DNA of 64,000 nucleotides from Bacteroides fragilis (GTDB lineage Bacteria > Bacillota > Clostridia > Lachnospirales > Lachnospiraceae). The translations under genes and the position numbers were made by a program. This document shows positions 43,717 to 53,590 of this stretch, piece after piece (within the stretch, counting starts at the first letter, position 1; every line of letters starts with the position of its first letter). The notes under the pieces are model-generated. The model was not told where the DNA came from. It did no database searches and worked only from the letters and a program-made list of their open reading frames with translations. The stretch lies in contig JAMPFK010000008.1 of the NCBI GenBank assembly GCA_023664485.1, forward strand, positions 15,192-79,191. Direction: 5' to 3'.

Positions 43717-44139
43717 TCAGAAGTTAAAGTCGCCTCTCTCTTCATTATCACTGTCCTTGTTGATAACGTAAAATACCTTGCTGTCTTCAGGTTTTACATA
43801 AAGCTCAACGGTCTTAAAATCCGCCGGATCTTTGTGCAGATCGTATTCCCAGACATCCTTCGCGCTCTTTATCAGATCTTCCGTCGTATGCGCATTGCCC
43901 GCAAACTGTATTTCAACGGTCGCCTTTACCGCAGGTTTTCTGCCCGCTGTTCTCGTCGTTGTTCCTTTAGCCGCCGTCTTCTTTACAGTCGTCTTTTTCT
44001 CAACAGCTTTCTTTGTTCCAGGTTTTCTGCCCGGTTTCTTTCTGGTCGTCTCAGCCCTGGAGGCTTCCCCGACCTCTTCCATCTTCGTATCCGCAGCCTG
44101 ATCTGCCGCAGGTTTCGCCGCCTTCTTTGCCTCTGCCAT
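43717..44139 (-). CDS. DUF6465 family protein with histone H1-like basic repeats
   Basis: 140 residues from ATG 44139 (GGAGGA eight bases upstream). The first about 70 residues are Lys/Ala/Thr-rich with AT-hook-like KKPGRKPGTKKA and TAGRKPAVK. The C-terminal part (about 70-140) is a compact conserved domain (VEIQFAGNAHTTEDLIKSA). The basic half suggests nucleic-acid binding, but the family function is unknown. Confidence 0.82.
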   Translation of the reverse strand: MAEAKKAAKPAADQAADTKMEEVGEASRAETTRKKPGRKPGTKKAVEKKTTVKKTAAKGTTTRTAGRKPAVKATVEIQFAGNAHTTEDLIKSAKDVWEYDLHKDPADFKTVELYVKPEDSKVFYVINKDSDNEERGDFNF

Positions 44140-44349
44140 GAATATTCTCCTCCCATGTATTCGTTCATACTTGTCATTATGCCGCAATCATCTGGTCTCA
44201 TTTTTATAATCTACTGATTTCTATAATATTTATATACTATCACTTGATTACAGAGCAATTTTAACCTAAAGCCTTCCGACTTGTCAACTAACAAACTGTC
44301 ACAAATCCATCACTATTTCTGCATATTTATATGCGAAATGCTGTAAAAA

Positions 44350-45174
44350 TCAGGAAAAAACGAAGTATAACAGGACGATGACGCCTAAAACAATGCGATA
44401 CCAGCCAAATATTTTGAAATCATGCTTCCTGATATAACCCATCAGAAAACGGATGACAAAGACCGATACCAGAAACGCGACGAACATACCGACGAACAAA
44501 ATTGCGAGCTCCGTTCCTGTAAAAACGAATCCGAATTTTACAATTTTCAACAGGCTCGCGCCGAGCATGACCGGAATTGCCAGGAAAAATGTAAATTCCG
44601 CCGCGACGGTCCTGGATACCCCGATCAACAACGCGCCGACGATCGTAGCCCCGGAACGGGATGTCCCCGGAAAAATCGCTGCGATCAGCTGGAACACCCC
44701 GATCAGCAGGGCCGTTTTACAGGTGATCTGCTCCAGGCTCGTGATATACGGCCTCATATTTTTGTTGCGGTTCTCAATAACGATAAAAGCAATACCGAAT
44801 ACGATCAGCGCCGCCGCAACGCACCATGGATTGTAAAAAAGCGCGTCGAAAACGTCGTCGAACGCCAGGCCGATGACCGCCGCCGGGACACAGGCCACAA
44901 TGATTTTCATCCAGAGTACGAGGATCTTTTTTTTGATGAACGGCTTTTTAGGATTTTTGAAATTAAATGGGAAGATTTTATTCCAGAAAAGCAGCACGAC
45001 CGCCAATATCGCGCCTAACTGGATGACAACCAGGAACATTTCCCAGAACTCTTCCGATACGTCTAATGTTACGAACTCATTGAGCAAAATCATATGCCCT
45101 GTACTGCTGACCGGAAGCCATTCCGTAATCCCTTCCACAATACCGAACAATATCGCCTTTAAAATTTCTAACAT
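44350..45174 (-). CDS. uppP: Undecaprenyl-diphosphatase UppP (BacA)
   Basis: 274 residues, about eight membrane helices. The two family motifs are GIVEGITEWLPVSSTGHM (catalytic Glu region) and PGTSRSGATIV. It recycles undecaprenyl pyrophosphate to the carrier lipid for peptidoglycan and confers bacitracin tolerance. The start overlaps the patatin gene by seven bases. Confidence 0.96.
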   Translation of the reverse strand: MLEILKAILFGIVEGITEWLPVSSTGHMILLNEFVTLDVSEEFWEMFLVVIQLGAILAVVLLFWNKIFPFNFKNPKKPFIKKKILVLWMKIIVACVPAAVIGLAFDDVFDALFYNPWCVAAALIVFGIAFIVIENRNKNMRPYITSLEQITCKTALLIGVFQLIAAIFPGTSRSGATIVGALLIGVSRTVAAEFTFFLAIPVMLGASLLKIVKFGFVFTGTELAILFVGMFVAFLVSVFVIRFLMGYIRKHDFKIFGWYRIVLGVIVLLYFVFS

Positions 45175-46031
45175 GATTCTTCCTCCAAATATTCCAACAG
45201 ATCGATATAGCAGTTCTCCGCGTCCCGGTAGCCTTCCTGATAAAGCGCTTCCAGCTTCGCCCGGTCTTTTTCGATTCTCCCCACATTGCTTTTATGTTTC
45301 GGACGGATAACAAATGCCTTTCCCCGTTCTCTCAGCTCTTCTATGTATTGTACGGCGCCGTTATAGGCGATATGTCTTTCCCGCATACATTCGTAAACCT
45401 TAGGGTAACGCATATACCGCGCCCTTACCATGGCGAGCTCCGCCGCCCCCGACGGCTTCCGTACATAGCCTTCTTCCTTCGTCATAACGATGACGTTCTT
45501 TGTATTCCCGTCTTTCAAAGAACGCCTGATCGGAATCGAATCCGCGATGCCGCCGTCAAGATACAGTTCTCCGCCGATCTTCACGTTTCTGGAAACGAGC
45601 GGCATCGAACTGGAAGCCCGGACAGCGATAATATCCCTGTGCATATCCTCAAGCAGCTTATATTCCGCTTTGCCCGTTCTGATATTGGTAACGACCGCAT
45701 AGGCTTTTCCCGGATACCGCCCGAACGCCTCATAGTCGTATGGGTCCAGATAATCGGGAATCAATCCATAACACATATCCGCTCCGAACAGATCCCCGGT
45801 CGTCAGCAGGCTCTCGACGCTGCAATAAGCCTTTTGCCCAAGATATTCAACATTCGTCCGGTACGCTCTCTTCCGCTGTTTTGAAAGATAGCTGCACATA
45901 CAGCAGGCGCCCGCAGACACGCCGTAACAGCTCGAAAAATCGATCTCCTTATCAAGAAAAAAGTCCAACACTCCGGCGGTATAAATCCCCTTCATGCCGC
46001 CGCCTTCTAAAATAAGTCCAGCCTGAAACAT
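45168..46031 (-). CDS. Patatin-like phospholipase (YjjU/RssA type)
   Basis: 287 residues. Oxyanion loop GGGMKG, catalytic Ser in GVSAGA and the Asp in DGGIADSIP complete the Ser-Asp dyad. Family members are intracellular acyl hydrolases; the physiological lipid is not known. It lies upstream of uppP in one operon. Confidence 0.9.
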   Translation of the reverse strand: MFQAGLILEGGGMKGIYTAGVLDFFLDKEIDFSSCYGVSAGACCMCSYLSKQRKRAYRTNVEYLGQKAYCSVESLLTTGDLFGADMCYGLIPDYLDPYDYEAFGRYPGKAYAVVTNIRTGKAEYKLLEDMHRDIIAVRASSSMPLVSRNVKIGGELYLDGGIADSIPIRRSLKDGNTKNVIVMTKEEGYVRKPSGAAELAMVRARYMRYPKVYECMRERHIAYNGAVQYIEELRERGKAFVIRPKHKSNVGRIEKDRAKLEALYQEGYRDAENCYIDLLEYLEEESC

Positions 46032-46105
46032 TCTAATCCTCCATTCCTGCCCGGCCCACGGTTTGGCTTACGCTGAAAGCGCCGTCAAGTCCGCGGCCGA
46101 AAATT

Positions 46106-47302
46106 TCAATTTCCTGCCCCGTATTCTGTCCGCACAAATTTCCGAAACGCTTCCAGAGAACGCTCGACCTTTTCCGTATCAATGCAGTAAGCCAGACGGA
46201 AATAGCCGGGTGTGCCGAACGTATCGCTGGGTACCAGGATCAGATCATATTTTTTCGCCTTCTCACAAAATGCGGCCGCATCTTCCTCCAGCGCTTTCGG
46301 GAACATATAAAATGTCCCTCCCGGTTTTACGCATTCAAAACCGAGAGAAATCAGTTCTTTATATAATATGCCGCTGTTTTTTTCATATACGGACAGATCC
46401 GCCGTCAAGTCCAATACTTCCGCTATCGCAAGCTGAATGATGGACGGCGGGCAGTTATGCCCGGTCCCCCGCGAAATCTGCGCGCACATATTCGCGATAT
46501 ATTCCGCATCGGTACATTTCGGATTCACCGCCACATAACCGATCCTTTCTCCGGGCAGGGACAGGGATTTGGAATAGGAATAACAGGACAGGGAATTGGG
46601 ATAAAAAGCGGATACATAAGGCGCATCGGTTCCCGCGAACACGATTTCCCGATACGGCTCATCGGAAATCAGGAAAATATCGTGTCCATATTCTTTTTCT
46701 TTCGCCGCCATAATATCCGCCAGCTTCCGGATCGTATCCGTCGTATAAACAACGCCGGAAGGATTGTTCGGCGTATTGATCAGGACCGCCATGACCTTTT
46801 CTGTCATCATTTCCTCAAAGAGCCCAAAATTAATCTGAAAATCCTTCACATTAGCGGGCACGACCTTCAAAACGGCTCCGCTCAGGTTAATATAAGGCTG
46901 GTACTCCGGGAAATAGGGCGCGAAAGTCAGAACCTCGTCCCCCGGCTGCGTGACGCACCTGACTGCGTGCGCGATAGCCCCCGCCGCTCCCGTCGTCATA
47001 AAAACATGGTTTCCCGTATAATCCATGCCGAACCGCTCGTTCAGGGACTGCGCTATTTTCTCCCGCACCGCCGGAATGCCAAGGCTCTGGCTGTATCCAT
47101 GCAGTTCCATCGGGTCATGGTTCTGCAGCAATTCTATCATCACATCGGTAAATCTCTGCGGCGTCGGGACCGACGGGTTGCCCAGGCTGTAATCAAAAAC
47201 ATTCTCATAGCCGATTTCCGCACCTCTGGCCGCCGCAAATTCCGATAACTGCCGGATGACCGATTTCCCTTTTAACATATCCTTATATTTTTGTACGATC
47301 AT
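46106..47302 (-). CDS. Class I/II PLP aminotransferase (aspartate aminotransferase-like)
   Basis: 398 residues from ATG 47302, which overlaps the glpK stop (ATGA), with GGAGGG five bases upstream. The same frame stays open far into glpK, but that extension has no such start site. PLP-binding features: NTPNNPSGVVY, ISDEPYREI and the Schiff-base lysine in SYSKSLSLPGERIG. Family 1 aminotransferase, probably acting on aspartate, an aromatic amino acid or a related substrate; specificity is not resolved. Confidence 0.9.
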   Translation of the reverse strand: MIVQKYKDMLKGKSVIRQLSEFAAARGAEIGYENVFDYSLGNPSVPTPQRFTDVMIELLQNHDPMELHGYSQSLGIPAVREKIAQSLNERFGMDYTGNHVFMTTGAAGAIAHAVRCVTQPGDEVLTFAPYFPEYQPYINLSGAVLKVVPANVKDFQINFGLFEEMMTEKVMAVLINTPNNPSGVVYTTDTIRKLADIMAAKEKEYGHDIFLISDEPYREIVFAGTDAPYVSAFYPNSLSCYSYSKSLSLPGERIGYVAVNPKCTDAEYIANMCAQISRGTGHNCPPSIIQLAIAEVLDLTADLSVYEKNSGILYKELISLGFECVKPGGTFYMFPKALEEDAAAFCEKAKKYDLILVPSDTFGTPGYFRLAYCIDTEKVERSLEAFRKFVRTEYGAGN

Positions 47303-48813
47303 GATATCCCTCCCTCTTCCTCGCATTCCGCCCACAGCATAGCGCATTTTACGGCTTTTTTCCAACCCTTTAACAGCCTGCTTCGTTTTTCTTTTTCCAT
47401 AGAAGCCTGAAATTTCCTGTCTAACTGCCAGTTGGCGCAGATTTCCTTCCTGTCCTTCCAGTATCCGACGGCAAGTCCCGCCAGATAAGCCGCCCCCAAC
47501 GCCGTCGTTTCGATACAGCTCGGCCTGTGTACCGTCTGGCCGATGATATCCGCCTGGAACTGCATCAGGAAATCGTTGGCGCTGGCGCCGCCGTCCACCT
47601 TCAATTCCTGCAAAGGCATGCCCGCGTCTTCCTCCATCGCTTTCAGCACGTCCGCCGTCTGGTATGCGATGGATTCCAGCGTCGCCCTGATAAAATGTTC
47701 CTTCTGGCATCCCCTCGTAATGCCGACGATCGTACCTCTGGCATAAGGATTCCAATAAGGAGCCCCCATTCCTGCAAAAGCCGGAACGATATATACGTCG
47801 TTCGTATCTTCAACCCTTTCCGCATATTTCTCCGAATGGCCCGACTCCCTTATCATCCTCATGCTGTCGCGCAGCCATTGAATCGCCGCGCCCGCCACAA
47901 ACACGCTTCCTTCCAGCGCATATTCCACATTATCTCCAACGCCCGCCGCGATGGTCGTCAGCAGGCCATGCCCGGAGGCAATCGCCTTTTTTCCCGTATT
48001 CATCAGAAGAAAACAGCCCGTACCATAGGTATTTTTTACCTGTCCCGGCTCAAAACAGCACTGGCCGAACAGCGCGGACTGCTGGTCGCCCGCCGCGCCC
48101 GCAATCGGAATCTCTCCGCCCAGGACTTCCGCCGCCGTTTTACCGTAAACGAAGCTCGAAGGCTTTACCTCCGGCATCATGCTCTCCGGAATCCTGAGAA
48201 GGGCAAGCAGTTCCTCGTCCCAGCGCAGAGTATGGATATTGAAAAGCATCGTACGGGATGCGTTCGTATAATCCGTTACATGCACGGCGCCCCTGGTCAG
48301 ATTCCAGATCAGCCAGCTGTCAACCGTTCCGAATAAAAGAGTTCCGGCCTCCGCCTTTTCCCTCGCATCCTCTACATTATCCAGGATCCATGCGATCTTG
48401 CTGGCGGAAAAATATGCGTCGGGAATCAGTCCGGTCTTATCCTGAATCATCTTTTCATATCCCTGTGCTTTCAGCGCGTCGATCACTTCCGCCGTTCTCC
48501 GGCATTGCCACACGATCGCGTTATAAACGGGCGCGCCCGTCGTTTTATCCCATACGATCGTTGTTTCCCGCTGGTTCGTAATGCCGATTCCGGCAATATC
48601 CTGTGCGGATGCGCCGAGATTCGCCATCGCTTCCGTCACGACCGCGATCTGCGACGACCATATCTCTCTCGGATTATGCTCCACCCAGCCGGGTTTCGGA
48701 TAGATCTGCGAAAACTCTTTCTGCGCCATGCTGCAGATCGTGCCTTTTTTATCAAAAAGGATACACCGTGAGCTTGTCGTCCCCTGATCGAACGCCATAA
48801 TATATTTCTGCAT
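47299..48813 (-). CDS. glpK: Glycerol kinase
   Basis: 504 residues. It begins MQKYIMAFDQGTTSSRCILF, the FGGY kinase phosphate loop; NQRETTIVWDKTTG and GGAAGD-like segments (GAAGDQQSALFGQ) follow the family. It phosphorylates glycerol to glycerol 3-phosphate. It is co-transcribed with the aminotransferase. No glpF or glpD is adjacent. Confidence 0.97.
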   Translation of the reverse strand: MQKYIMAFDQGTTSSRCILFDKKGTICSMAQKEFSQIYPKPGWVEHNPREIWSSQIAVVTEAMANLGASAQDIAGIGITNQRETTIVWDKTTGAPVYNAIVWQCRRTAEVIDALKAQGYEKMIQDKTGLIPDAYFSASKIAWILDNVEDAREKAEAGTLLFGTVDSWLIWNLTRGAVHVTDYTNASRTMLFNIHTLRWDEELLALLRIPESMMPEVKPSSFVYGKTAAEVLGGEIPIAGAAGDQQSALFGQCCFEPGQVKNTYGTGCFLLMNTGKKAIASGHGLLTTIAAGVGDNVEYALEGSVFVAGAAIQWLRDSMRMIRESGHSEKYAERVEDTNDVYIVPAFAGMGAPYWNPYARGTIVGITRGCQKEHFIRATLESIAYQTADVLKAMEEDAGMPLQELKVDGGASANDFLMQFQADIIGQTVHRPSCIETTALGAAYLAGLAVGYWKDRKEICANWQLDRKFQASMEKEKRSRLLKGWKKAVKCAMLWAECEEEGGIS

Positions 48814-48893
48814 ACTTCCTCCATTCCGTGGGTATACTTATCCACAAAATATTTCGATCTCTGTTATTTTCCATGACCTGCAATTCAACTCTT

Positions 48894-48922
48894 AGTATAT
48901 AATATTTTTTTTCTTCTGTTAA
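48894..48922 (-). promoter_or_regulatory. Predicted promoter of glpK
   Basis: Minus strand TTAACA (48922-48917), 17 bases, TATACT (48899-48894), giving a leader of about 75 bases before the glpK start. Confidence 0.5.
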
Positions 48923-48994
48923 GCCTCTTCCTATTTTTTTTAAATGTGTTACAATAGCGATGGACATCCGCCGAACCGGACAGGAGGAGCATAT

Positions 48995-49942
48995 ATGAGT
49001 ATCACCGTTGTATTGGAACAAATGGTCATTATTATGATTTTAATTTTCACAGGCGTACTTCTTTTTCGCAGAAAAATGCTGTCCGAGGATACCTCCAGAC
49101 AGCTTTCCGGCCTGATCGTCAACATCACCAACCCCGCCGTTCTGATCTGTTCTGCTTTCGATGATTCGCCGAAAGTGCCGCTTCAGACATTGGGACTTAG
49201 TTTATGTGTGTTCATTATTTCTTATACTGTTCTGATTCTGTCCGCCTGTCTGATTCCATGGATGTTGAGAATCCCGGACCATGCCCGCTATTCCTACCGC
49301 ATGCTGACCGTTTTCGGCAATGTCGGCTTTATCGGCATTCCGCTGGCTTCCGCCGTTCTTGGCTCCGGTTCGCTTATTTTCGTGTCGATTAACAACCTGA
49401 TCTATAATATCCTTGTTTATACTTATGGCATTTCCACCCTGAAAAGGGCTTCCGCCGAGCAGCATCCTGACGCCGCGCCAAAGAAGCCGGAAAGCATTCT
49501 GCACAAACTGGTGAATGCCGGCACTATTTCCGCCGTGCTGACGATTATTTTCTATCTCGGCGATTTTAACGTACCCGCTATTATTTCTTCTTCCCTGACT
49601 TACGCAGGCCGCACCACCACGTTCCTATCCATGCTGGTGCTCGGCGTTTCGGTCGCGCAGATGGCCCCTGAAGATATTTTTTCCCATCCGAAGCTTTATG
49701 GCTTCACGCTCATCCGGCAGATCCTGCTGCCTGTCGGCTTCACCTTACTGCTCGGCCTGTTCGTCAGGGAACCTTTGATTCTGAATACAACCGCCCTGAT
49801 GTTAGCGGTTCCCGCGGGCAATATGCCGCTGATGCTCTCCAAACAGCTTCATGTAGAGGAATCGACGATTTCACAGGGGATTATCCTGACGACGCTTTTA
49901 AGCCTGTTGACAATTCCGGTGGTGACGCTTTTTATTTCATAA
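48995..49942 (+). CDS. AEC (auxin efflux carrier) family transporter
   Basis: 315 residues from ATG 48995 (GGAGGAG upstream). Ten membrane segments in two halves, with the conserved LIVNITNPAVLI and FGNVGFIGIPLA motifs of this family. Members transport organic acids such as malate or malonate; the substrate here is unknown. A TACAAT box at 48950-48955 may be its -10. Confidence 0.9.
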   Translation: MSITVVLEQMVIIMILIFTGVLLFRRKMLSEDTSRQLSGLIVNITNPAVLICSAFDDSPKVPLQTLGLSLCVFIISYTVLILSACLIPWMLRIPDHARYSYRMLTVFGNVGFIGIPLASAVLGSGSLIFVSINNLIYNILVYTYGISTLKRASAEQHPDAAPKKPESILHKLVNAGTISAVLTIIFYLGDFNVPAIISSSLTYAGRTTTFLSMLVLGVSVAQMAPEDIFSHPKLYGFTLIRQILLPVGFTLLLGLFVREPLILNTTALMLAVPAGNMPLMLSKQLHVEESTISQGIILTTLLSLLTIPVVTLFIS

Positions 49943-49999
49943 CGAAAAACAAATCCGGGCAAAGGTATCGCAGATTATTTAATGGCGGAGGCATAAGAA

Positions 50000-51565
50000 A
50001 TGGCTGAATTAAGAAAGGAAGATTTATGGGTAATGGCGGATAAACTCCGCAATAATATGGATTCTGCGGAATACAAGCATGTATGTCTTGGACTTATATT
50101 CTTAAAATATATTTCGGATAGTTTTGAACGGGCTTATCAGGAAATTTCTCAAGATGAATATGCCGACCCGGAAGACAGAGACGAATACCTTGCTAAAAAT
50201 GTATTTTGGGTGCCGCAGGAAGCACGCTGGGAAACGGTGAAAAACAGCGCCAAAGTTCCTGCGATTGGCCAGGTTATCGATAATGCCATGTATGTGATCG
50301 AAAAGGAAAACTCTTCTCTCCGCGGCGTGCTTCCTAAAGATTTTGCAAGAGCATCCCTGGATAAACGTTCTTTGGGTGAATTGGTTGATTTACTATCTGA
50401 ACTTAAAATTGGAAATGATAAAAATAAAGATACATTAGGCACTGTATATGAATATTTTCTTGGAAAGTTTGCACGCGCCGAAGGGAAACTTGGCGGAGAA
50501 TTCTATACTCCCCGCAGTGTAGTTGAATTGATCGTAGCTATGATCGAACCCCATGATGGACGAGTTTATGACCCTTGCTGCGGTTCCGGCGGTATGTTTG
50601 TGCAGAGTGAACGCTTTGTAGAGGACAGGGAGGGACGAATTGACGGCCAATTAGCCATTTATGGACAGGAATCCAATTATAATACCTGGAAACTCTGCAA
50701 AATGAATCTTGCTATCCGCGGAATCGAAGCAAACCTCGGCCAGCAAAATGCTGATTCTTTTCATAACGATCAGCACAAGAGTTTAAAGGCGGATTATATT
50801 ATGGCAAACCCTCCATTCAATATCAGCGACTGGGGCGGAGAGCGTTTGACAGACGATCCAAGATGGAGTAAATATGGCATTCCGCCAACGGGTAATGCCA
50901 ACTATGCGTGGATTTTACATATGCTTTATCACCTGGCGCCAAGCGGGACGGCGGGTTTTGTTCTGGCAAACGGTTCTCTTTCATCCTCCACCATCAGCGA
51001 ATACAATATTCGTAAAAACCTGATTGAAGATGACAAGATTGACTGTATTGTTACTTTGCCTGGCGGACTCTTCTCAACAACATCGATTCCTGTTTGTCTG
51101 TGGTTCATAACTCGCAATAAGCTCAAAAACGGGTACCGTGACCGTCATGGAGAAATCCTGTTTATTGATGCCAGAAATATGGGGACAAAACCTTATGAGG
51201 ACAGCCGTACTCAGAGACAGTTAACTGCGGAAACTATTGATGAAATCACCTCTGCATATCATTCTTTCCGTAATCATGAAAAGAAAGCCATAAAGGCAGA
51301 CGGTACAGAGATTAAATATGCTGATAAGCAGGGATTCTGGAAAACAGCAGCATTAGGAGAAATTCGAGAAAAAGATTATAATTTAGCTCCTGCGAGCTAT
51401 GTTGGAGTCGTTCCTGTAAAAAAAGATACAGAACCCTTTGATAAAAAAATGGAACGATTGACAAAGAAATTATACGAAGTAATAGACGAATCTCGAAAAC
51501 TTGATAATGAAGTTATATTTCAATTAAGCCAAATGGGATGGAATCAAAATTCCGGGGAGGAGTAA
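50000..51565 (+). CDS. hsdM: Type I restriction-modification methyltransferase subunit HsdM
   Basis: 521 residues after GGAGG. The helical N-terminal domain (MAELRKEDLWVMADKLRNN) precedes an N6-adenine methyltransferase core: DPCCGSGGMF (motif I, about residue 190) and ANPPFNISDW (NPPF motif IV, about 268). It transfers methyl from SAM to the adenine recognised by HsdS. First gene of the hsdM-hsdS-FRG-hsdR operon; GC is lower than in the genes to the left, consistent with transfer. Confidence 0.97.
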   Translation: MAELRKEDLWVMADKLRNNMDSAEYKHVCLGLIFLKYISDSFERAYQEISQDEYADPEDRDEYLAKNVFWVPQEARWETVKNSAKVPAIGQVIDNAMYVIEKENSSLRGVLPKDFARASLDKRSLGELVDLLSELKIGNDKNKDTLGTVYEYFLGKFARAEGKLGGEFYTPRSVVELIVAMIEPHDGRVYDPCCGSGGMFVQSERFVEDREGRIDGQLAIYGQESNYNTWKLCKMNLAIRGIEANLGQQNADSFHNDQHKSLKADYIMANPPFNISDWGGERLTDDPRWSKYGIPPTGNANYAWILHMLYHLAPSGTAGFVLANGSLSSSTISEYNIRKNLIEDDKIDCIVTLPGGLFSTTSIPVCLWFITRNKLKNGYRDRHGEILFIDARNMGTKPYEDSRTQRQLTAETIDEITSAYHSFRNHEKKAIKADGTEIKYADKQGFWKTAALGEIREKDYNLAPASYVGVVPVKKDTEPFDKKMERLTKKLYEVIDESRKLDNEVIFQLSQMGWNQNSGEE

Positions 51566-51566
51566 G

Positions 51567-52685
51567 ATGTTTTTAGGTGATTTAATTATCAATCATGACA
51601 GTAAGCGTATCCCATTATCAGCCAGGCAAAGAGAAAATATCGAAAAAAAATATCCGTATTACGGTGCGCAGGGTATTATCGATTACGTTGATGATTATCT
51701 TTTTGAAGGAAAATATTTATTGATAGCTGAGGATGGGGAAAATTTAAGGTCTCGTAAACAGCCAATTGCAACCATTGCAGAAGGAAAGTTTTGGGTTAAT
51801 AATCATGCGCATATAGTTACATCAAATGAATTATCCAATCTTGAGTTTTTGTGCTTTTGGTTAAACTCAAACGATATCTCTGAATATATAACCGGTTCAG
51901 CGCAGCCAAAGTTGAATCAAAGCAATATGAACAGAATTCCGCTGCCTGATTTTTCGAGAGAGGATCAGGATAGAATTGCAGAAAAGCTGTGCGTGTATGA
52001 AAAAAAAATCACAAATAATTTAATGAATATAGATCTGTTGGAGAATATAGCAAACGAAATATATAAAGAAATGTTTTTACAAAAATCCGAATCAGCAGAT
52101 GGGCAATATGCAGAGTCAACCGTATTTGATAATATCATGGAAGTTAAGAAAAAAAACGCAGACGAAAAAGATTATCCGGTCCTTTCAGTTGTAAAGGAAG
52201 GCGAATTTAAAGCATCAGAAGACGTTTTTACAAAACAGGTTTATAGCAAGAGCACCAAAAACTATAAAATTGTCCGCCGTAATCAGGTGGCGTATAATCC
52301 GGCAAGGGCAAATATTGGTTCTATTGCCATGCTCAAAAATTACGATATCGGGCTTATCAGCCCGATCTATATTGTTTTTGAGATGAAAGATACCATAACG
52401 CCGACATTTTTTTACTACTATATGAAGCAGCCGATATTTCTGGAAATGATCAGACACCATGCCATAGGGACAACAAGGCAGAACTTTCCTTTTGAGGCGT
52501 TCAAAATGTTTCCTGTGGCCGTTCCAACAATGGAACTTCAATTAAAATTTGAAGAAATCGCAAAACCTGTTGAGCGGAAAATTACAAAGCTTAAAGAAGA
52601 AAACAAAATATTGGCAGAGATCAGGGATACCCTGCTCTCCAGATTGATGAGCGGAGAACTGCCAGTGGAAGCGGGTGAAAATTAA
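51567..52685 (+). CDS. hsdS: Type I restriction specificity subunit HsdS
   Basis: 372 residues, one base after hsdM. Two target-recognition domains are seen: the first (about 1-130) with YPYYGAQGIIDYVDDYLFEG, the second (about 190-330) with KIVRRNQVAYNPARANIG. Coiled conserved regions follow each (about 130-170 and 335-365, ending SRLMSGELPV). The first domain lacks the usual N-terminal leading region, so it is a little short. It sets the bipartite DNA target of the complex. Confidence 0.94.
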   Translation: MFLGDLIINHDSKRIPLSARQRENIEKKYPYYGAQGIIDYVDDYLFEGKYLLIAEDGENLRSRKQPIATIAEGKFWVNNHAHIVTSNELSNLEFLCFWLNSNDISEYITGSAQPKLNQSNMNRIPLPDFSREDQDRIAEKLCVYEKKITNNLMNIDLLENIANEIYKEMFLQKSESADGQYAESTVFDNIMEVKKKNADEKDYPVLSVVKEGEFKASEDVFTKQVYSKSTKNYKIVRRNQVAYNPARANIGSIAMLKNYDIGLISPIYIVFEMKDTITPTFFYYYMKQPIFLEMIRHHAIGTTRQNFPFEAFKMFPVAVPTMELQLKFEEIAKPVERKITKLKEENKILAEIRDTLLSRLMSGELPVEAGEN

Positions 52686-53590
52686 TGGATAAACATGAAC
52701 AATATGAAGAATACCTGCAAGATGAATCAGAAGAGCAATTTTCAATTTACAGTGTTTCTCACTTACTCTCAAAACTTTCCAACTATAGCCGAATTATCTC
52801 TGAAAATGGAATACCCGGCACGCTGCTTTTTCGCGGACAATCTGACGTTGCGTTTGGTATTGACGGAAGTATTTTCAGAAATGGCCTGTTAGTAAAAGAA
52901 ACCACGATTGTCAATGAACTGATATTGCAGGAGCCGCTGGAATTTGGAAATCATATGACAGATTTTGAACAACTGGTCAAAATGCAGCATTACGGTCTGC
53001 CGACTCGATTGCTGGATATTACAACGAATCCTCTGATCGCTCTTTATTTTGCCTGCTCTGAACATGAGGATAAAGACGGTGAACTGATTTTGTTTATCGA
53101 GTCGCTGCAGCGGCCTACACAAAAGGAAGTAAGACTGTTTTCTGCACTTGCAGAATATGATGGGAAAAGTGAAGGTAATTTTTTGGATTATTTTTTAAGA
53201 AAAGGTCTTGGAGATGATATTTTATCGAGTTTTGAAGAGAAGGTGGAACGTCTTAAGACTCAATTTCAAAATAAATATGTCCCGGTTGTAGCTCCTAAGA
53301 ACAATGAACGCATAAGACGCCAAAACGGTGCATTTTTAATTTTAGGAATCGACATATCCGACCCGGATTATTATCTGAAAAACAGTTTCAATTTAAAAGA
53401 CAGCCTCAGCGAATATGTAGATGAAGGAATTCCAAGATATTTACGCATTCCGGCAGAACAAAAGCCTTCGATACTGCATGAACTTGATATGATTGGAATA
53501 AACGAAGCGTTTGTCTATCCGGAATTAGAACACCAGGCATCCTATATTAAAAAAAGACATTTTGTAAAGGCAGGTGAACAGAATGTCTGA
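52685..53590 (+). CDS. FRG domain protein within the type I RM operon
   Basis: 301 residues. The start shares one base with the hsdS stop (TAATG) and the end overlaps hsdR by eight bases. The FRG domain begins at about residue 46 with LLFRGQSDVAFGI, the motif that gives the family its name; HYGLPTRLLDITTNPLIALY follows at about 100. The domain is common in phage-defence and type I RM loci, but its biochemistry is not established. The tight coupling suggests it is made with HsdR and works in the same complex or backs up restriction. Confidence 0.9.
   Translation: MDKHEQYEEYLQDESEEQFSIYSVSHLLSKLSNYSRIISENGIPGTLLFRGQSDVAFGIDGSIFRNGLLVKETTIVNELILQEPLEFGNHMTDFEQLVKMQHYGLPTRLLDITTNPLIALYFACSEHEDKDGELILFIESLQRPTQKEVRLFSALAEYDGKSEGNFLDYFLRKGLGDDILSSFEEKVERLKTQFQNKYVPVVAPKNNERIRRQNGAFLILGIDISDPDYYLKNSFNLKDSLSEYVDEGIPRYLRIPAEQKPSILHELDMIGINEAFVYPELEHQASYIKKRHFVKAGEQNV

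Noticed and set aside
47303..47755. N-terminal extension of the aminotransferase frame by about 150 codons
   Set aside because: It lies inside glpK in another frame, lacks a ribosome site, and the family start and ATGA overlap are at 47302.
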